From NCBI GenBank assembly GCA_016710525.1, contig JADJVQ010000033.1, positions 1 to 8,383 of the forward strand: a stretch of DNA of 8,383 nt, given 5' to 3'. The translations under genes and the position numbers were made by a program. This document shows positions 5,820-8,383 of this stretch, piece after piece. The stretch is from Burkholderiaceae bacterium. Its GTDB lineage: Bacteria > Pseudomonadota > Gammaproteobacteria > Burkholderiales > Burkholderiaceae_E. The stretch's first letter is position 1, and each line of letters begins with the position of its first letter. The notes beneath the pieces were generated by a model. It saw only the letters and a list, made by a program, of their open reading frames with translations. It made no database searches and had not been told where the DNA came from.

Positions 5820-6266
5820 ATGGACATCCGCGACCTGGCGGCGCACGAGCTGCCCGAGCTGCTGGCGCTGTACCGGCACCTGCATGTCGCCGACGATCCC
5901 CTGCCCGCTCGGGATGTCATCGAGGCGGTCTGGCAGGAATTGCAGGGCAGCAGCCGCTGCCGTTACTTCGGCGCTTACCTCGACGGGCGGCTGATCGCGA
6001 GCTGCACGCTGACGGTCATCCCCAATCTCACGCGAGCCTGCCGGCCCTATGGGGTCGTCGAGAATGTCGTCACTCACGTGCAGCACCGCAACCGTGGCCA
6101 TGGCCAGGCCCTGCTGCGCCACGCCCTGGGGATCGCCTGGTCCCAGGGCTGCTACAAGGTGATGCTGATGACCGGTCGCGAGGACGATGCGACATTGCGC
6201 TTTTATGAATCGGCCGGATTCGACCGCCACGACAAGCAGGCATTCATCGCCAGGCCCGCGGCCTGA
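5820..6266 (+). CDS. GNAT-family N-acetyltransferase
   Basis: This is a 148-residue single-domain acetyltransferase that would transfer acetyl from acetyl-CoA to an amine; the acceptor is unknown. The acetyl-CoA loop is RNRGHG (90-95), matching R-x-x-G-x-G, preceded by the strand GVVENVVTHVQH (78-89) and followed by the helix QALLRHALGIAWSQGC (96-111). The end motif ATLRFYESAGF (124-134) contains the usual general-acid Tyr (129) position. The N-terminal half (LPELLALYRHLHVAD) is the substrate-side helix pair. The start follows GGGGAG at good distance. It comes 16 bases after the fabV stop and 14 bases before the next start, so the three genes look co-transcribed. Whether it acts on a fatty-acid related target is open; many such GNAT genes are passengers. 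Confidence 0.88.
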   Translation: MDIRDLAAHELPELLALYRHLHVADDPLPARDVIEAVWQELQGSSRCRYFGAYLDGRLIASCTLTVIPNLTRACRPYGVVENVVTHVQHRNRGHGQALLRHALGIAWSQGCYKVMLMTGREDDATLRFYESAGFDRHDKQAFIARPAA

Positions 6267-6280
6267 GCGGGAGCAGCCCG

Positions 6281-6499
6281 ATGCAGGAGTATCGCTTCCA
6301 GGTGTACGGATCGCGGCTGGCGGTGGTGCGCATGGGCGACGGGTGGCAGGCCTTCGTGCTCGGACCGGACGGCAAGCGACGCCCGGCGGATTTGGCGGTA
6401 CCGGACTTCATCGAGGCCCACGAACTCTGTCAGTACCTGGCCGATCTCCTGCATGAATCGGCGTCGCCCTCGCATCCAAACGCCTATCCGATCGGGTAA
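6281..6499 (+). CDS. Small conserved-type protein, possibly DUF7661-like
   Basis: This 72-residue soluble protein has a beta-rich first half (YRFQVYGSRLAVVRMGDGWQ, then AFVLGPDGKRR) and a helical second half containing PADLAVPDFIEAHELCQYL and ADLLHESASP. The pattern of a short strand pair, an xPxDLxxPDF turn and a YLxDLxHE helix recalls the small DUF7661 proteins; this assignment is from memory and not tested. A GGGAG site precedes ATG 6281. It is the third gene of the compact fabV-GNAT cluster and ends well before the cupin gene, so it is probably the operon end. No catalytic or metal motif is visible and function is unknown. Confidence 0.72.
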   Translation: MQEYRFQVYGSRLAVVRMGDGWQAFVLGPDGKRRPADLAVPDFIEAHELCQYLADLLHESASPSHPNAYPIG

Positions 6500-6631
6500 T
6501 CGCGTGCGCTGGTCATGCCTGGGTCGATGGCCCTGTTACTCGTGATCGGGCAAGATGCTCGATCGCAGGCTCACCACCGTGACGCAAGCCATGCCGGGCA
6601 CAGGTGCCAACGAGCGCGAAGGAGTATCGCC

Positions 6632-6964
6632 ATGTCCCTGCCCCATGCACGCAGCGCCGAAGCCATCGACATCGGACCGCTGGGTTCCCGGCTCGCGCTC
6701 GAGAAAAGCTCCGCCCTGTTCAAGTCGGAACAGCTCGAAGTCATCCGTCTCGTGCTGCCGGCGGGCCGGTCGCTGCCCCCGCACCACGTCCAGGGCGAGA
6801 TCACCCTGCAATGCCTGGAAGGCGTGATCGACGTGACCCTCGAGGGCCGCAGCCACCTGCTGCGGGCCGGTCAGATGATGTTCCTGCCCGCCAGGATCCA
6901 CCACGGGATCGTGGCGGTGGAGGACGCCTCGGCCCTGCTGACGATCGTGCTCAGCGGGCAGTGA
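6632..6964 (+). CDS. Small single-domain cupin protein
   Basis: This 110-residue protein has one cupin beta-barrel. Motif 1 spans AGRSLPPHHVQGEITLQCLEG (44-64), with H51, H52 and E56 as likely metal ligands. Motif 2 is AGQMMFLPARIHHGI (79-93), with H90 or H91 as the last ligand. The spacing between motifs is short, as in small Cupin_2 members. The start at 6632 is set by GAAGGAG about nine bases upstream; a longer in-frame reading from 6515 has low-quality sequence and is rejected. Such proteins may bind a metal and a small molecule, as isomerases, dioxygenases or sensors, but the substrate is not evident. A gap of about 130 bases to the previous gene suggests its own promoter, though I see no clear one. 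Confidence 0.87.
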   Translation: MSLPHARSAEAIDIGPLGSRLALEKSSALFKSEQLEVIRLVLPAGRSLPPHHVQGEITLQCLEGVIDVTLEGRSHLLRAGQMMFLPARIHHGIVAVEDASALLTIVLSGQ

Positions 6965-7027
6965 AGCGATGATGGATGCGAATCGACCGCCACTCGATCG
7001 CCGGGCGGCTGGCGTTTGCGAATCGGC

Positions 7028-7498
7028 ATGAAGCGCATCCTGCTTTTGGCTGCCTCGCACGCCCTGACGCTGGGAGTCGGCTTTGCGCTGGGCATCTACC
7101 TGCTGCCGGTGCTCACTGCGCCCACCGCACCGAGCACGCCCGAAGCGGCCGCGGCAGCCGGTCCCACCGCCTACACCGGCCGGTTCAAGCGCGACCTGAA
7201 AGACAGCGATCTGCTGCACTGGGGCGAGGGCACGGTCACCGTCGGCCGCGAACGCATAGCACTCGTCGGCAAGCTGGCGCCGGGGCCCGACTACAAGCTC
7301 TATCTGGCGCCTGAATTCGTCGAGACCGAAGCGGACTTTGCCCGGCTCAAACCGCGGATGATCCGGGTCGGTGACGTGCGGACCTTCGAGAATTTCGTGA
7401 TCGACGTGCCGCCGACGGTCGATGTTTCTGCCTACTCGACGGTGATCGTCTGGTGCGAGACGTTCAGTCAGTTCATCACGGCCGCTCGTTACCGCTGA
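7028..7498 (+). CDS. Membrane-anchored DM13-domain protein
   Basis: This 156-residue protein begins with an uncleaved anchor or signal (MKRILLLAASHALTLGVGFA, core 5-27), then a proline/alanine linker (30-47), then a DM13 domain from about 49 to the end. The domain shows the typical opening TGRFKRDL, GEGTVTVGRERIAL (67-80), GPDYKLYLAP (86-95), IRVGDVRTFENFVIDVP (112-128) and the closing VDVSAYSTVIVWCETFSQFI (131-150). The single Cys 143 in VWCETF is the conserved cysteine of DM13, for which a redox or electron-transfer role has been proposed on computational grounds. The domain would lie outside the cytoplasmic membrane. I prefer ATG 7028 to the TTG at 7016, as the lysine/arginine start fits a signal anchor; neither has a good ribosome site. 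It is a lone gene. Confidence 0.85.
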   Translation: MKRILLLAASHALTLGVGFALGIYLLPVLTAPTAPSTPEAAAAAGPTAYTGRFKRDLKDSDLLHWGEGTVTVGRERIALVGKLAPGPDYKLYLAPEFVETEADFARLKPRMIRVGDVRTFENFVIDVPPTVDVSAYSTVIVWCETFSQFITAARYR

Positions 7499-7504
7499 GG
7501 TGCG

Positions 7505-7534
7505 CGCACCGCACGGGACGACCACGGCGGTGCG
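7505..7534 (+). terminator. Stem-loop after the DM13 gene, possible terminator
   Basis: CGCACCGC (7505-7512) pairs perfectly with GCGGTGCG (7527-7534) around 14 bases. It competes with the perfect palindrome GGTGCGCGCACC (7499-7510) that starts right after the stop codon. No T tract follows. An mRNA-end structure is plausible, a regulated switch is not shown. Confidence 0.3.
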
Positions 7535-7631
7535 ATCCGGCGACAGCATCTGGAAACCGGTCGGGGCTTACCGTACTCTGATGCGCTGGACGTCGGCGCC
7601 TTGCGCCCCCTCCCCCTGACCAGGAGCCCTT

Positions 7632-8027
7632 ATGTTTGGCCAATCTCGCAGCATGCTTGTTCTGGCGGCACTCATCCTGGCGGGCCTCTCTGGTTGCGCG
7701 GCCTATCGGGTCAGCTCCAACGTCGATCCTGCACCCGGGGCAGCGCCGTCCGGCACGGCCGCACAAACGACCGGCGCTGTGGTGCTGGCCGAGGACAGCC
7801 TGCCGGGCCGCCGGTACACCGAGATCGGCCCGATCGAGGTGTCGGTCAAGAAGCTGACGGTGTTCCACAAGGACCCCACCCGCGAGCAGGCCAACGAAGC
7901 CCTGATCGAGAAGGCGCGGGGCATGGGCGCCGACGCGGTGATCCGTGTCAAGTACACGTCGGGGATCGGCTTCACGACCTGGGGCTACATCGATGCCAAG
8001 GGCACCGCCGTCCGGTTGGCCAGGTGA
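7632..8027 (+). CDS. Putative lipoprotein with YbjQ/RcsF-like C-terminal half
   Basis: This 131-residue protein carries a lipoprotein signal: hydrophobic core at 8-18, lipobox LSGC (19-22), so Cys22 would be lipidated. Residue +2 is Ala, which favours sorting to the outer membrane. A flexible Pro/Ala/Ser/Thr-rich linker (31-48) precedes a compact domain (49-131) with RYTEIGPIEVSVKKLTVFHK (61-80), the helix TREQANEALIEKARGMGADAV (83-103) and strands VIRVKYTSG and TTWGYIDAKGTAVRL. The beta-helix-beta layout with GADAVIxVxY resembles YbjQ and RcsF-like domains; this is inference from pattern. AGGAG lies seven bases before ATG 7632. The gap of about 130 bases before it suggests an independent transcript; TACTCT at 7574-7579 is a possible -10 box without an evident partner. 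Confidence 0.78.
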   Translation: MFGQSRSMLVLAALILAGLSGCAAYRVSSNVDPAPGAAPSGTAAQTTGAVVLAEDSLPGRRYTEIGPIEVSVKKLTVFHKDPTREQANEALIEKARGMGADAVIRVKYTSGIGFTTWGYIDAKGTAVRLAR

Positions 8028-8051
8028 ACGTGGCGGGACCTGAGACTCGCC

Positions 8052-8383
8052 ATGATCACCATCCGTGAAATCGACCATCTGGTGCTGCGGGTCGCCGATC
8101 TGGAGCGGATGCTTCGCTTCTATTGCGAGGCTCTGGGCTGCTCGGTCGTGCGCCGCCAGGACGACCTCGGCCTGGTGCAATTGCGGGCCGGCCGCTCGCT
8201 GATCGATCTGGTTCCCGTCACCGGTCGGCTGGGCAGCGCCGGCGGGGCCGCGCCTGGGCGCGAGGGGCGCAACCTGGACCACTTCTGTGTGCGGGTCGAG
8301 CCGTTCGACGAGGGCGCGATTCGGGCACACCTGAAAGCGCTCGAGGTCGAGGCCGGTGCGATCGCGATCCGCCATGGCGCCGA
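8052..8383 (+). CDS. VOC-family (glyoxalase/bleomycin-resistance fold) protein, cut by window end
   Basis: A reading frame opens at ATG 8052 and runs to the window edge without a stop, giving 110 residues. The first module is typical of the vicinal oxygen chelate superfamily: IREIDHLVLRVADLERMLRF (4-23) with metal-ligand-type His9, then FYCEALGCSVVRR (23-35), QLRAGRSLIDLVPV (44-57), and the second-strand signature NLDHFCVRV (76-84) with the next His at 79. The remaining acidic ligand would lie near or beyond the edge. Members include glyoxalases, extradiol dioxygenases and fosfomycin- or bleomycin-resistance proteins; nothing here chooses between them. It starts 24 bases after the lipoprotein stop, so co-transcription is possible, though the ribosome site is weak. 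Confidence 0.87.
   Translation, partial: MITIREIDHLVLRVADLERMLRFYCEALGCSVVRRQDDLGLVQLRAGRSLIDLVPVTGRLGSAGGAAPGREGRNLDHFCVRVEPFDEGAIRAHLKALEVEAGAIAIRHGA

Noticed and set aside
4571..5920. 449-codon open frame on the minus strand opposite fabV
   Set aside because: Same codon-bias artefact; the plus strand carries full-length FabV with its catalytic residues.
4158..6499. A possible new multi-gene system combining the small membrane protein, FabV, GNAT and the 72-residue protein
   Set aside because: The membrane protein is separated from fabV by the strong hairpin block, and no shared motif or known association supports a system beyond simple adjacency.
6972..7031. Nineteen-codon frame between cupin and DM13 genes
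   Set aside because: Has a start and overlaps the DM13 ATG, but no ribosome site and no coding bias; chance is likely.
6536..7549. 337-codon minus-strand frame over the cupin and DM13 genes
   Set aside because: Composition is arginine/glutamine/histidine-rich nonsense typical of antisense frames; cupin and DM13 on the plus strand have clear motifs.
7476..8375. 299-codon minus-strand frame over lipoprotein and VOC genes
   Set aside because: Antisense shadow; both plus-strand products have recognisable signals and folds.

Overview
The window is high-G+C DNA with the gene style of a betaproteobacterium, most probably Burkholderiales. This rests on the overall look of the family 5 periplasmic binding protein, FabV and the small accessory proteins; no rRNA or other marker gene is present, so the placement is an inference. 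No tRNA, rRNA, CRISPR array, prophage or recognisable defence island is visible. The region is mostly ordinary chromosomal accessory DNA, with decayed genes in its left half.

Left part (1-3153): a multiply broken IS630-type transposase lies on the minus strand (1-565). Next comes a complete periplasmic peptide/nickel-type binding protein (661-2376) with no transporter permease or ATPase beside it. A small three-helix membrane protein follows (2483-2839). Its stop codon overlaps the start of a second gene (2836-3153), which now appears to be a pseudogene with the coding signal spread over several frames.

Middle (3179-4451): a minus-strand operon encodes an ArsR-type repressor and an overlapping AHSA1/SRPBCC protein. 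Its promoter is unusually readable. A TTGACG/TATAGT pair and a perfect 12-bp inverted repeat cover both the -10 box and the arsR start codon, which predicts an autoregulated, probably leaderless transcript. A small membrane protein (4158-4451) lies divergently and ends before a 73-base stretch made only of G and C.

Right part (4610-8383): all genes are on the plus strand. A complete FabV-type enoyl-ACP reductase, a GNAT acetyltransferase and a 72-residue protein are packed like an operon. They are followed by a small cupin, a membrane-anchored DM13-domain protein, a lipoprotein with a YbjQ/RcsF-like C-terminal half, and a VOC/glyoxalase-fold protein cut by the window end. FabV performs the last reduction of fatty-acid elongation. 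The other genes look like independent small transcription units, and no common pathway can be shown. I did not find a convincing new multi-gene system; the most informative items are the arsR control site, the two decayed genes and the all-G/C block.
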